64,000 nucleotides of DNA from Aliarcobacter butzleri (GTDB lineage: Bacteria > Campylobacterota > Campylobacteria > Campylobacterales > Arcobacteraceae), in the NCBI RefSeq assembly GCF_900187115.1, contig NZ_LT906455.1:1736001-1800000 (forward strand), read 5' to 3'. The notes beneath the pieces are model-generated. The model did not search any database and had not been told where the DNA came from. It was given only the letters and a program-made list of their open reading frames with translations. Both the position numbers and the translations under genes were made by a program. This document shows, piece by piece, positions 50,629-60,408 of the stretch. The first letter of the stretch is position 1; the number at the start of each line of letters is the position of its first letter.

Positions 50629-50643
50629 AATAAAAATCCTTTT

Positions 50644-50678
50644 AAATAAAAAAAGAGAAGCTAAATAGCTTCTCTTTT
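50644..50678 (-). terminator. Terminator of the gyrA-asd-yqhA-hemE unit
   Basis: AAAAGAGAAGCTA and TAGCTTCTCTTTT form a perfect 13-base-pair stem with a 2-base gap as loop centre; the minus strand continues with T residues. Confidence 0.85.
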
Positions 50679-50705
50679 ATAATAATTTTCTAAAACAAAT
50701 TTGTT

Positions 50706-51746
50706 TTATGCTTTTTTTGATACTCGTTGACACTCTTTTACAAAGTGAATAGCGTTTTCAACCGGCACATCAGGTAAAATCCCATGACCTAAATTAAAGA
50801 TGTGTCCATTTCCACCCATAATATTTTGAATTCCTTCAACACACATTGTTGTTGCTTCTTTTGAATACAATCTACAAGGTTCCATATTCCCTTGTAAAAC
50901 ATATTTTTCACCTAATTTTTCTTTTGCAAGAGCCATTGGTGTTCCCCAATCTACTCCAAATACATCAAAGTTTCCATAAACTAAACCTCTTTCAATAAAT
51001 GCAGCTATTCCTTTTGGAAACATAATAACTGGAATATGAGGATATTTTTCTTTTAAATACTCAGCTATTTCTACCATATATTTCCACGAAAACTCATCAT
51101 ATTTAGAAGGTTCAATTGCAGCAGCCCAAGAATCAAAGATTTGAACTACATCAACTCCAGCTTCAATTTGTTTTTCCATATAAAACTTAACTACATCAGT
51201 TACACGTCTAAGAATTTTATGTAGAAATTCTGGATTTGAATACATCATTTTTTTACAAAGATTGTATGTTTTTGTTCCTTGACCTTCAATCATATAAGTT
51301 GCAAGTGTCCAAGGAGCACCTGTAAATCCAATCAAAGCTTTATCTTGTGGTAATCTTTGTTTTAAAATTTTAATTGTTTCATAAACATAAGTTAATTTAT
51401 TTGCAGCTTCTTCGCCACCAATTAAAGCATCTAAATCAGCTTCAGTTTTAATTGGTTTATCAAAAACTGGACCTTCACCTTTTAAAAAATCTAATTTCAT
51501 TCCCATTTCATTTGGAACGACTAAAATATCACTGAATAAAATAGCTGCATCAACACCAACAATATCAAGTGGCTGAATTGTAACTTCCGCTGCTAATTCT
51601 GGGTTATGACATAAATTTAAAAAATTTCCAGCTTTTGCTCTTACTTCCATATATTCTGGTAAGTATCGACCTGCTTGTCTCATCATCCAAACAGGAGTAT
51701 AAGGAGTCTCTTTTCTAAAACATGCATCTACAAAAATTTTTGACAT
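50706..51746 (-). CDS. hemE: Uroporphyrinogen decarboxylase
   Basis: 346 residues. The substrate-binding [15 protein letters not shown] and the catalytic Asp in [11 protein letters not shown] are diagnostic, with [16 protein letters not shown] and [13 protein letters not shown] further on. It removes four carboxyl groups of uroporphyrinogen III on the way to heme. It is the last gene of the gyrA-asd-yqhA-hemE unit, 12 bases after yqhA. Confidence 0.97.
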   Translation of the reverse strand: MSKIFVDACFRKETPYTPVWMMRQAGRYLPEYMEVRAKAGNFLNLCHNPELAAEVTIQPLDIVGVDAAILFSDILVVPNEMGMKLDFLKGEGPVFDKPIKTEADLDALIGGEEAANKLTYVYETIKILKQRLPQDKALIGFTGAPWTLATYMIEGQGTKTYNLCKKMMYSNPEFLHKILRRVTDVVKFYMEKQIEAGVDVVQIFDSWAAAIEPSKYDEFSWKYMVEIAEYLKEKYPHIPVIMFPKGIAAFIERGLVYGNFDVFGVDWGTPMALAKEKLGEKYVLQGNMEPCRLYSKEATTMCVEGIQNIMGGNGHIFNLGHGILPDVPVENAIHFVKECQRVSKKA

Positions 51747-51758
51747 TTTTTACCTTTT

Positions 51759-52271
51759 TTAATGTTTTCCAACTTTACCTGTAAAGTAAAGCCCAACTGC
51801 TAATGCCACAATTGCTAATGCAAAATATAATAACTCTAATGGTGTTTGATAACTTGTATGTAGAACTCTTTGAAAATAGTTTACTACTAAAACCATGATA
51901 ATTACTTTTGCAATTTTATCTTTTAATTGATCTAGTGAACTAATATTTAAAATCGAATTGCATTCTTCAGGTGTACATGCTGCATTTATTTTTGATATAA
52001 ATAGTTCATATATTCCAAAAGAAAAAATCAATAAAACAACCGCTATTAAATATAAATCAACTGCTCCAATAATCCCAGCAACAACATCTTCATGAAAATG
52101 CTCAGGATGGTTTCCTTCAATGAATGTTGTAATGATAAATTTTGCAACACCAATAATATCAATACTTGCAACAATAAATAAAATTACAGCCCCTAAGAAA
52201 CCGAAGATTACAGCAAGAATAACTATAAATCTACTATTCCAAAGAGCATTCTCAAACAACTTTTCAAGCAT
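51759..52271 (-). CDS. YqhA/UPF0114 family membrane protein
   Basis: 170 residues from ATG 52271 (MLEKLFENALWNSRF), which overlaps the asd stop by one base (TAATG). An in-frame ATG nine codons earlier lies within asd and fits the family start less well. Four membrane helices with VDLYLIAVVLLIFSFGIYELFIS are typical. Function of the family is unknown. It lies between asd and hemE. Confidence 0.85.
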   Translation of the reverse strand: MLEKLFENALWNSRFIVILAVIFGFLGAVILFIVASIDIIGVAKFIITTFIEGNHPEHFHEDVVAGIIGAVDLYLIAVVLLIFSFGIYELFISKINAACTPEECNSILNISSLDQLKDKIAKVIIMVLVVNYFQRVLHTSYQTPLELLYFALAIVALAVGLYFTGKVGKH

Positions 52272-53308
52272 TAAATATCGCTTTCTAACTCTATCCATTT
52301 AAGACCGATTCTAACTGCATTTGTAGCAGCTCCAACTCTTACTTGATCAGCAACATTAAAATAATGAACTATATTTTGTGCATAAACATCTTTTCTAATT
52401 CTTCCAACATATGTAAAGTCAGTATCTGTTGAAATTATTGGCATTGGATATTTTTTGTTTGGTAAATCATCAATTACTTTAACATTTTCAAAATTGATTA
52501 ACGCATTTCTTACTTCTTCAACATCAACATCGATATTATCTTCAAAAGTTACAGTTATCGATTCACTATGGCTTCTTAAAACTGGCACTCTCACACAAGT
52601 TGCAGCTACTTGAATCTCTTTATGCATAATTTTTTGAGTTTCTAAAACCATTTTCATCTCTTCTTTAGTAAAACCATTCTCTTTTGCTACATCAATTTGT
52701 GGAATTACATTTAAAGCAATTTGATAAGGAAATGCTTTTATTTCTGTTTCATCTAATCTAAATGCAAAAAAGTCTTGCATCTGTTTTACAAGCTCTTCCA
52801 TACCAGTTTTTCCAGCACCAGAAACTGCTTGATAAGTTGATACATCAACTCTTTTAATTCCATATAATTCATCTAAAGGTTTTAAACTTTGAACCATTTG
52901 AATTGTTGAACAATTTGGATTTGCGATAATTCCAGTTTCTTTCCATAATTTAATATCTTCTGGATTAACTTCAGGCACAACTAATGGAACTTTTGGATCC
53001 ATTCTAAAATGACTTGTATTATCAATTACTACAGCCCCTGCTTCTACTGCAAATTTTGCAAATTTTTCTGAAACTGAACCACCTGCACTAAAAAATGCAA
53101 TTTCAACATCATTTTCTTCAAAAACTGTCTCAGTTAATTCTAAAACAGTAATTTCTTTATTCATATATTCAATTTTAGAACCAGCACTTCTTGCACTTGC
53201 AAGTGGTATTAATTTGTTAATAGGGAAATTTACTTCTTCTAAAACTCTAAATAACTCTTCACCAACTGCTCCAGTAGCTCCTACTACTGCTACATTGAAT
53301 TTTCTCAT
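52271..53308 (-). CDS. asd: Aspartate-semialdehyde dehydrogenase
   Basis: 345 residues. NADP-binding VAVVGATGAVGEEL at the start, catalytic Cys in IANPNCSTIQMV, and the RVPVLRSHSESITV substrate region with its His. It makes aspartate semialdehyde for lysine, threonine, methionine and diaminopimelate. Its start is three bases after the gyrA stop, so it depends on the gyrA promoter. Confidence 0.97.
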   Translation of the reverse strand: MRKFNVAVVGATGAVGEELFRVLEEVNFPINKLIPLASARSAGSKIEYMNKEITVLELTETVFEENDVEIAFFSAGGSVSEKFAKFAVEAGAVVIDNTSHFRMDPKVPLVVPEVNPEDIKLWKETGIIANPNCSTIQMVQSLKPLDELYGIKRVDVSTYQAVSGAGKTGMEELVKQMQDFFAFRLDETEIKAFPYQIALNVIPQIDVAKENGFTKEEMKMVLETQKIMHKEIQVAATCVRVPVLRSHSESITVTFEDNIDVDVEEVRNALINFENVKVIDDLPNKKYPMPIISTDTDFTYVGRIRKDVYAQNIVHYFNVADQVRVGAATNAVRIGLKWIELESDI

Positions 53309-53310
53309 TT

Positions 53311-55893
53311 TTACTCTTCCTCACCTTTTTCTAAATTGTCATTTGAATCTAATATATCTATTAAATTTTTTTCTTCATTTGAACTATTTGTTTCAATAAC
53401 TTCACCATCTTCGTTATATCTAATTACATTTCCATTTTCATCAAGTTCTATTTCTTCATCTTCTTTTGGACATTTTGCAATAGATACAACTTTATCATTA
53501 CTATCAACATTTACAATTATTACTCCACTTGTATTTCTTCCTGCTTTTCTAATTGTATTCATGTCAACTCTAATCATTTTTCCAATTGATGTTAGTAACA
53601 TTAAATCTTGAGTATCATCAACTAAAACTTCACCAATAACATTTCCTGTTTTTGTAGATAATTTCATAGAAATAACACCAGAACCTGCTCTATTTGTAAG
53701 TCTATACTCTTCAACTGTTGTTCGTTTTCCAATTCCTTTTTCTGAAACTGTTAATATTTCTTGATCTTCACTACTAATAACATCAGCATCTACAACGAAG
53801 TCTGTATCAATTTTAAATTTAATACCTCTTACACCTCTTGTACTTCTTCCTTGATCTCTTGTTTTTTCAAGTTCAAATCTAATACATTGACCAAGACTTG
53901 TAAATATCATAATGTATTGTGTTTCTACATCAGCAATTTTTGCTGTTACAATCTCATCTGCATCATCTAAAACAATAGCTCTTACACCATTACTTCTAAT
54001 ATTTGAGAATTCATTTAATGATGTTCTTTTTATAATTCCATTTCTTGTAAAGAATACTAAAGATTTAGATTCGTCAAAATCTGGTGTTGGAATTATTTCC
54101 ATAATTTTTTCATCAGGTCTTAAATTGATTAAGTTTACAACTGCTTTTCCTTTTGCAATTCTACTTCCTTCTGGAATTTTATAAACTTTTAACCAATATA
54201 ATTGTCCCATATTTGTAACAAACATCAGTGTGTCATGAGTATTACTTACAAAGAATCTTTCAATAAAATCATCATCGTGAGTAGTAACTGCAACTTTTCC
54301 TTTTCCACCTCTTTTTTGTTTTTCATAAGCTTTTATAGGAACTCTTTTTACATATCCATTATGAGTGATTGTAACAACCATTGGCTCATTTGGAATTAAA
54401 TCTTCAATATCAATTTCATCATAAGAATCTTCAATTTCTGTTTTTCTATCATTAGAGAATTTTTCTTTAATTTCTGTTAATTCTTCTCTAATAATTTCAT
54501 TTAATTTTTCTTCACTTCTTAAAATTGCTTCTAGTTCTGCAATTAATATCATAAGCTCTTGATATTCAGCTTCAAGTTTATCTCTTTGAAGTCCTGTTAA
54601 TCTTCCAAGTCTCATATCTAAAATAGCTTGTGATTGAATAGCACTTAAATCAAATCTATTTTCTAAACTCTCTTTAGCTTCTGCATCATTTGAGCTAGAT
54701 CTAATAATTTTTACAACTTCATCGATATTATCAACAGCAATTTTTAAACCTTCTAAAATATGTGCTCTTGCTTTTGCTTTTTCTAAATCAAATATTGTTC
54801 TTCTGATAATTACTGTTTTTCTATGAGATAAGAAAATATTTAATATTTGAGGTAAATTAAATACTTTCGGCTCTTTATTGTAAACTGCAAGTAAGATAAT
54901 TCCAAAAGTTGTTTCCATTGGAGTTGATTTATATAAATTATTTAAAACAATCTCACTCATAGCATCTTTTTTAAGTTCAATTACAACTCTAATACCTTCT
55001 CTATCAGACTCATCTCTAACTTCAGAAATTCCATCAATTTGTTTATCTTTTGCTAAGTTTGCAATAAGTTCAATAAGTCTTGCTTTATTTACTTGATATG
55101 GCAATTCATCAATAACAATAATCTCTTTTTTAGCTTTTGTTTCAATATGATGTTTTGCTCTAATTCTTACTCTTCCTCTTCCTGTATTATAAGCATCAAT
55201 AATCCCTCTTCTACCAAAAATAGTTCCACCAGTTGGAAAATCTGGACCTTGAACAAATTGCATTAATTCATCAGCAGTTGCTTCAGGAATATCAATTAAG
55301 TATAAAATTGCTTCTAATAACTCTCCAAGATTATGTGGTGGAATCTTTGTAGCCATACCAACAGCAATTCCTTCACTTCCATTTAAAAGTAGTGTTGGAA
55401 CTCTTGTAGGAAGAACCGAAGGCTCTTTCATCGTATCATCATAATTTGGAACAAAGTTTACTGTATCTTTATCTAAATCTCTTAGAACTTCTTCAGCAAT
55501 TCTTGTCATTCTAGCTTCTGTATATCTCATAGCCGCTGCATTATCACCATCGATAGAACCAAAGTTTCCTTGTCCATCAACAAGTGGAGCTCTTAAAGAG
55601 AAACTTTGTGCCATTCTTACAAGTGCATCATAAACTGAAGTATCTCCATGAGGGTGATATTTACCAATAACATCTCCAACAATTCTTGCAGATTTTTTAT
55701 AGGCAGATTTTGAAGTAATACTTAAATCGTGCATTGCATATAAAATTCTTCTATGAACTGGCTTTAATCCATCTTTTGCATCTGGTAATGCACGTCCAAT
55801 AATAACACTCATAGAATAATCTAAATATGAAGCTTTAACAGAATCTTCTATATTTACATTTATAATATCTTGATTTTCGAAAAGGTTTTCCAT
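53311..55893 (-). CDS. gyrA: DNA gyrase subunit A
   Basis: 860 residues. The breakage-reunion domain has the catalytic Tyr in AMRYTEARM (about 123) and the quinolone region [12 protein letters not shown], where residue 85 is Thr and residue 89 Asp, the quinolone-sensitive forms. Six beta-pinwheel blades fill the C-terminal third, with the GyrA box KRGGKGK near 535. The tail is strongly acidic ([12 protein letters not shown]). It leads an operon with asd, yqhA and hemE. Confidence 0.98.
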   Translation of the reverse strand: MENLFENQDIINVNIEDSVKASYLDYSMSVIIGRALPDAKDGLKPVHRRILYAMHDLSITSKSAYKKSARIVGDVIGKYHPHGDTSVYDALVRMAQSFSLRAPLVDGQGNFGSIDGDNAAAMRYTEARMTRIAEEVLRDLDKDTVNFVPNYDDTMKEPSVLPTRVPTLLLNGSEGIAVGMATKIPPHNLGELLEAILYLIDIPEATADELMQFVQGPDFPTGGTIFGRRGIIDAYNTGRGRVRIRAKHHIETKAKKEIIVIDELPYQVNKARLIELIANLAKDKQIDGISEVRDESDREGIRVVIELKKDAMSEIVLNNLYKSTPMETTFGIILLAVYNKEPKVFNLPQILNIFLSHRKTVIIRRTIFDLEKAKARAHILEGLKIAVDNIDEVVKIIRSSSNDAEAKESLENRFDLSAIQSQAILDMRLGRLTGLQRDKLEAEYQELMILIAELEAILRSEEKLNEIIREELTEIKEKFSNDRKTEIEDSYDEIDIEDLIPNEPMVVTITHNGYVKRVPIKAYEKQKRGGKGKVAVTTHDDDFIERFFVSNTHDTLMFVTNMGQLYWLKVYKIPEGSRIAKGKAVVNLINLRPDEKIMEIIPTPDFDESKSLVFFTRNGIIKRTSLNEFSNIRSNGVRAIVLDDADEIVTAKIADVETQYIMIFTSLGQCIRFELEKTRDQGRSTRGVRGIKFKIDTDFVVDADVISSEDQEILTVSEKGIGKRTTVEEYRLTNRAGSGVISMKLSTKTGNVIGEVLVDDTQDLMLLTSIGKMIRVDMNTIRKAGRNTSGVIIVNVDSNDKVVSIAKCPKEDEEIELDENGNVIRYNEDGEVIETNSSNEEKNLIDILDSNDNLEKGEEE

Positions 55894-55974
55894 AAAAAAG
55901 GCCTTTAGTATATAAAATTAATAGATTATATCTAAATTGTACTTTAGTAATTCTTGTATTAAAGAACTAAACAA

Positions 55975-56012
55975 AAAAAGGGGATAAAAGCCTAAACTTT
56001 CATCCCCTTTTT
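55975..56012 (-). terminator. Terminator after the DUF465 gene
   Basis: AAAAAGGGGAT and ATCCCCTTTTT with a 16-base loop; T-runs occur on both sides. It separates the DUF465 gene from gyrA. Confidence 0.8.
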
Positions 56013-56031
56013 AAATTATTAAAGTTACAAA

Positions 56032-56247
56032 TTAGTTTTCACTTTTATGTTTTACAATCATGTTGTAAATTTCATCTTTTAGTTTTAACTTCTCTTTTTT
56101 CTTAGATTCAATTTCAAATTGATCAGCGTGAGAATTTTCTAAATTTACAATTTCATGATCTAAATCATTATGTTTTTCAAAAACTCTATTAAAGTGAGAG
56201 TCTTTTTGTTTTAATTCAGCAATGATATCTCTATACTCGTGAAACAT
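56032..56247 (-). CDS. DUF465/YdcH-like small protein
   Basis: 71 residues, fully helical, with the pattern FHEYRDIIAELKQKDSHF at the start and charged heptads to the end (KKKEKLKLKDEIYNMI). This is the DUF465 (YdcH) family of short coiled coils, function unknown. It is the last gene of a unit running from rpmB through the channel-like protein and argJ. Confidence 0.8.
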   Translation of the reverse strand: MFHEYRDIIAELKQKDSHFNRVFEKHNDLDHEIVNLENSHADQFEIESKKKEKLKLKDEIYNMIVKHKSEN

Positions 56248-56330
56248 TTTGTGTCCTATTATTTAAATTTTGATTCTTTATTATACAAACTATGTTCTTA
56301 AAATTTTGTAAAAGTATTATTTACTATAAC

Positions 56331-57512
56331 TTAACTTCTATAGTCAGCATTTATTTCTACATATTTATAACCTAAATCACATCCATAAGCTGTGAATTTA
56401 CCATCACCTAAACCAATATCACAAATAATTTTGTATTTGTCTTTTTTTAAAACTTCAAAAGCTTTTGCTTCTGTTGCTGCATCAAAACAAATTTCACCTT
56501 TATTAAAAACAATAACATCATTATATGAAATTACAAGTTTTTCTTCATCACAATCAATTTTTGAAGCTCCAATAGTTGATGCAATTCTTCCAAAATTTGG
56601 ATCTTCTCCAAAAAGTGCAGTTTTTACTAAAAGCGAATTTGATAAAGCTTTAGCAGCAATTTCAGCTTGTTTATCATCTTTTGCATTTATAACTTCAAAT
56701 GCAGCCACTTTTTTAGCGCCTTCACCATCTGCAACCATTAACATTGCCATATCATACATAACAAGTCTTAAAACTTCTTTGAAAGCCTCTTTATCATAAG
56801 CATTTGATTTTCCATTTGCTAAAACCATAACTGTATCATTTGTAGAAGTATCACCATCAACTGAAATAGCATTAAAAGTTGTCTCTTTATTTATATTTAA
56901 AGCCTCTTTTATATCTTCATAAGGAGCGGCTGCATCTGTACAAATAAAACATAACATTGTTGCTAAGTTTGGATTTATCATTCCTGCACCTTTTGCAACA
57001 GCTCCAATTTTAAATGAAGTTCCATCTTCAAGTTTCACTTCATACATACAAGTTTTAGGATATGCATCTGTTGTCATAATTGCTTTTGATAAGTTTTCAC
57101 CATTTTTAGCTGTTAAATCAAACTTTTTAGCACCAGTTACTAATTTTTCAATTGGTAATGGATTTCCAATAACTCCAGTACTACTCATAACTGGATTAAT
57201 CAAATCAAAATCAAGTTGAGAAAACAAAGTATTGATTGATTCTATTCCTTTTCTTCCAGTAAGCGCATTTGCATTTTTTGAGTTTATTAAAACAAAATTT
57301 GTTTTGAAATTTTCACCATATTGTAAAAAATGTTTTAAAGGTGCTGCTTGAAACTTATTTTCAGTAAAAACCGCTGCAACAGTACAAGTCTCTTTTGTAT
57401 AAATAAATCCTAAATCATTATTTCCATTTGGTTTAAGACCTGCATGAATTCCATCACAATAAAACCCATCAATTTGATCAAAAAACCCTTTAATTGGTAA
57501 AATAGTAAACAT
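56331..57512 (-). CDS. argJ: Bifunctional ornithine acetyltransferase / N-acetylglutamate synthase
   Basis: 393 residues. The self-cleavage site is visible in KGAGMINPNLATMLCFICTD, where the Thr after LA becomes the nucleophile and splits the chain into alpha and beta parts. It recycles the acetyl group in arginine synthesis. It starts two bases after the channel gene stop. No other arg gene is nearby. Confidence 0.95.
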   Translation of the reverse strand: MFTILPIKGFFDQIDGFYCDGIHAGLKPNGNNDLGFIYTKETCTVAAVFTENKFQAAPLKHFLQYGENFKTNFVLINSKNANALTGRKGIESINTLFSQLDFDLINPVMSSTGVIGNPLPIEKLVTGAKKFDLTAKNGENLSKAIMTTDAYPKTCMYEVKLEDGTSFKIGAVAKGAGMINPNLATMLCFICTDAAAPYEDIKEALNINKETTFNAISVDGDTSTNDTVMVLANGKSNAYDKEAFKEVLRLVMYDMAMLMVADGEGAKKVAAFEVINAKDDKQAEIAAKALSNSLLVKTALFGEDPNFGRIASTIGASKIDCDEEKLVISYNDVIVFNKGEICFDAATEAKAFEVLKKDKYKIICDIGLGDGKFTAYGCDLGYKYVEINADYRS

Positions 57513-57513
57513 T

Positions 57514-58641
57514 TTATATATCCTCTGGTTGTTTATTTAAAGTTAAAATTCTTTTTGCTCTTACTATTCCACTTTGTGAGCCAACTAGTAAAAGTTTGCT
57601 ATTTGCATTTATCATTGTTTCAGCTTTTGGCATTTGAATAAATCGTCCATTATTTTCTGTTATTCCAATTACTGAAACCTTTAATGTGTCTCTTAAACGT
57701 AAATCTTTAAGTTCTCTTCCAACAACCCAAGATGTCTCTTTAACAAAAACCTCTTCCATTGCTATTGGAGTATCAATTTTATATAAAAATTCATCAAGAA
57801 TGTTTTCCATATCTGGACGAATTGCCATTGCACTTACTCTTTTTGCCATAAGTGATGGAGTTGCAACAACTTTATCAGCACCAAGTTTTTTTAATCTTAT
57901 TTTTTCATTTAATGTTTCTGCATTTGAAATTATTAAAAAAGGTAATCTTCCTAACTCTTTTTCATATAATCTAACAGAAGCAATAAGCGTAATATTATCC
58001 GAAATATTTTTTGATAAAGATATGGCACCTTTTGCAGAACTTAAGTGAGCTTTTAAAAATGCTGTCTCTTTATATGGTTCTTCTTTTACAAAATAAGGGT
58101 AACCATTTTCTCTAGCAATGTCTTCAATATTATCACTTGGATCAACTACAACAAAAGGAATATGATTTTCTCTAAATTGTCTTGCTAATTGTGCTGTGTA
58201 TTCATTGTGATAACAAATCACAAAGTGTCTTCTTAATCTTGCTATTTTGTAAAGCATTTTTCTCTCCTTTAATAGCTCTCTTAAATTACCATTCATAAAA
58301 ACATCTATTACAATACCGACTGCAAACATTGTACTTGCAAAACCAGCATACATTAAAAATGTGGTAAATACTATTGTTTCATTTTTAAAATTTGATTCAT
58401 TTAAAGCACCAAATCCAGTATTTGTAAGAGTATATGCAGTCTGAAAAATAGCTTGCATAACTGTATAATTCTCAAAATAAACGTAAGCTAGTGTTCCAAT
58501 TATCATCAATAATTGAATAATTATTAAAGGAAATCGTAAAGGTTTTAGCTTTGAATAAATAATTGGATTTAAATCATATAAGGGTTTAGCTGCTTTTATT
58601 TCCCAGCCAATCGTTTTTTTAAATTTAGTGAAGATACTCAT
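57514..58641 (-). CDS. Ion channel with TrkA-N/RCK domains and an unusual filter
   Basis: 375 residues: two membrane helices (36-58 and 88-112) flank a pore loop, then an RCK/TrkA-N Rossmann domain (HFVICYHNEYTAQLAR) and a TrkA-C domain. The filter region reads TNTGFGAL (73-80) where K+ channels usually have TVGYGD. The GFG is kept but the Asp is absent, so selectivity may be altered. It lies between rpmB and argJ in one transcript. Confidence 0.8.
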   Translation of the reverse strand: MSIFTKFKKTIGWEIKAAKPLYDLNPIIYSKLKPLRFPLIIIQLLMIIGTLAYVYFENYTVMQAIFQTAYTLTNTGFGALNESNFKNETIVFTTFLMYAGFASTMFAVGIVIDVFMNGNLRELLKERKMLYKIARLRRHFVICYHNEYTAQLARQFRENHIPFVVVDPSDNIEDIARENGYPYFVKEEPYKETAFLKAHLSSAKGAISLSKNISDNITLIASVRLYEKELGRLPFLIISNAETLNEKIRLKKLGADKVVATPSLMAKRVSAMAIRPDMENILDEFLYKIDTPIAMEEVFVKETSWVVGRELKDLRLRDTLKVSVIGITENNGRFIQMPKAETMINANSKLLLVGSQSGIVRAKRILTLNKQPEDI

Positions 58642-58664
58642 GAAAGCACTTTATCTAGTGCTTC

Positions 58665-58853
58665 TTATGAGTGTTTTTTAAGCGTTCTTAACTCTTTAGC
58701 AGAAATTCTTAGTTTTGTAGTAGTTCCATCTTCAAGTGTAACTCTAACTGTTCTAATATTTGGTAAAAATCTTCTTCTAGTTCTGTTCTTTGCATGACTT
58801 ACGTTGTTACCAACCATTGGTCCTTTTCCAGAAATTGCGCATTTTCTTGACAT
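58665..58853 (-). CDS. rpmB: Ribosomal protein L28
   Basis: 62 residues, full length. Start [20 protein letters not shown] and the basic [14 protein letters not shown] are typical. A Cys remains in CAISG, but the zinc ribbon is not complete. It is the first gene of the unit rpmB, channel, argJ, DUF465. Confidence 0.96.
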   Translation of the reverse strand: MSRKCAISGKGPMVGNNVSHAKNRTRRRFLPNIRTVRVTLEDGTTTKLRISAKELRTLKKHS

Positions 58854-58918
58854 TTGTTTTCCTTTTTTTTATAGTGAAAAATATTTGCGTATTTTATCTT
58901 AATTTTCTTAAGTTAAAT

Positions 58919-59785
58919 TTAAATATTTGATATTTCTTCATTAAATCTTTTCAAATTATTTTCTATACTACACTCTTTAGCTAGCTTGTTATTTTGTTCT
59001 TTAATATTTTCTAACTCTTTTTCATCCAATAATATAGCATCAATCTTAAATGCAATAGTTGCATCTGTTGGACTACTCATTGAAGCAAAAACATCAATCA
59101 CCTCTTTTGCATCATTTTTAATACTTAAAAAAACTACACATTTACAAAACATAGCTTTTAATATATTTGTAGCAAAAGATTTATTATGAGTTGGAAGTAA
59201 AAATATATCACTTACTAAAAACAACTCATCAAAATTTTTATAATCATCAATAAGTATAATTTTTTCTTCAAGTTTTTTATATTTTGGAAGTGAAAATTGT
59301 AAACTTCCTATTTGTCTTTTATCACCCGCAATTATTATTTTAAAATTTGAATAATTTAGATTTGAACAAATATCTAAAAACTCTTTAATTCCTGATGTTT
59401 TAAAATTTTTTGCTGTAAAAAATATAAGTTTTGTATCAAAATTAATATTGAATTTTTTATAAAAATCTATTTTTATTTTATCTTCATTTTCAATATTTAT
59501 ATTTATTGAAGGATAGATAACTTCAATTTTTTCTGATGAAATTTTTAATTCTTCTAATATCTTATTTTTTATAGAAAATGAATTTACTATTGTGATTTTT
59601 GAATTTTTTATATTTTTGATTGATTTTTCATCTAAAGAACCACTATGAAAATATACATCTGCATATTTTTTATTGTTAAATAATTTTTTAAAAAAACCTT
59701 TATTATTTATAACTTCAATATTTTCTTGTTTTTTTAGCTTTTCTATTAGAATATTTGTTGTTTTATATGAGATTGTAGTTTTCAT
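58919..59785 (-). CDS. Glycosyltransferase (GT4-like, GT-B fold)
   Basis: 288 residues, shorter than the usual 350 or more. The C-terminal nucleotide-sugar half is clear: KLIFFTAKNFKTSGIKEF, FKIIIAGD, and SDIFLLPTHNKSFATNILKAMFCKC with the EXE-like region changed (NKSFATN). The N-terminal half is reduced. It probably adds a sugar to the lipooligosaccharide core, as heptose genes are divergent next door. Donor and acceptor are unknown. Confidence 0.75.
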   Translation of the reverse strand: MKTTISYKTTNILIEKLKKQENIEVINNKGFFKKLFNNKKYADVYFHSGSLDEKSIKNIKNSKITIVNSFSIKNKILEELKISSEKIEVIYPSININIENEDKIKIDFYKKFNINFDTKLIFFTAKNFKTSGIKEFLDICSNLNYSNFKIIIAGDKRQIGSLQFSLPKYKKLEEKIILIDDYKNFDELFLVSDIFLLPTHNKSFATNILKAMFCKCVVFLSIKNDAKEVIDVFASMSSPTDATIAFKIDAILLDEKELENIKEQNNKLAKECSIENNLKRFNEEISNI

Positions 59786-59878
59786 CTAAATACTTTCTTG
59801 ACTTAAAATAACTCTTATTATAGTTAAAACTGCTTTATGATAATATTTAATAAATAATATATAGAAAAAGGATTTTTT

Positions 59879-60400
59879 ATTCAAACAAATAAAAAGAAAA
59901 TAATTTATCTTGACAGAGATGGAGTTATAAATAAAGATTTTGGATATGTTTATGAAATTGATAAATTTGAGTTTATAAATGGAGTTTTTGAAGCTTGTAA
60001 ATATTTTATAAATCTAGGATATGAAATTATCGTGATTACAAATCAATCTGGAATTGGAAGAAATTACTACACGAAAGAGGATTTTATAAAACTTACAAAT
60101 TGGATGAAAAATGAGTTTAAAAAAAATGGCATTAATATTTTAAATGTCTATTTTTGTCCTCATGCTCCTGAAGAAAATTGTAATTGTAGAAAACCACAAA
60201 TTGGTATGATTACACAATCATTAAACGATTTTGATATAGATTTACAAAAATCTTGGCTAATTGGAGATAAAATGAGTGATATTCAAACTGCAATTAGTGC
60301 AAATATTCCAAATAAAATATTAATTTCAAAAGAGAAAGATGATAAAGTTTTACATGTAGTTGAAACTTTATTTGATACAATAAACATAATAAAACAGTAA
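59879..60400 (+). CDS. gmhB: D-glycero-D-manno-heptose 1,7-bisphosphate phosphatase, probable ATT start
   Basis: 173 residues if read from ATT 59879. HAD motif I is YLDRDG (D12, D14), motif II ITNQSG, zinc loop CPHAPEENCNCRKP, and motif IV GDKMSDIQ. In frame, a stop lies at 59855, and no ATG, GTG or TTG occurs until GTG 60032. Starting there would delete 51 residues including the catalytic DxD. AAAAAGGA (59865-59872) sits six bases before the ATT. So ATT, or less likely another non-standard codon, must start a working protein. It leads the heptose operon. Confidence 0.85.
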   Translation: MQTNKKKIIYLDRDGVINKDFGYVYEIDKFEFINGVFEACKYFINLGYEIIVITNQSGIGRNYYTKEDFIKLTNWMKNEFKKNGINILNVYFCPHAPEENCNCRKPQIGMITQSLNDFDIDLQKSWLIGDKMSDIQTAISANIPNKILISKEKDDKVLHVVETLFDTINIIKQ

Positions 60401-60408
60401 GGTCTAAC

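Noticed and set aside
52272-52298. Earlier ATG for the YqhA-like protein
   Set aside because: It lies within asd; the TAATG overlap start fits the family better.
53336-54399. Plus-strand frames opposite gyrA
   Set aside because: Ser/Ile/Phe-rich mirror images of a well-supported gene.
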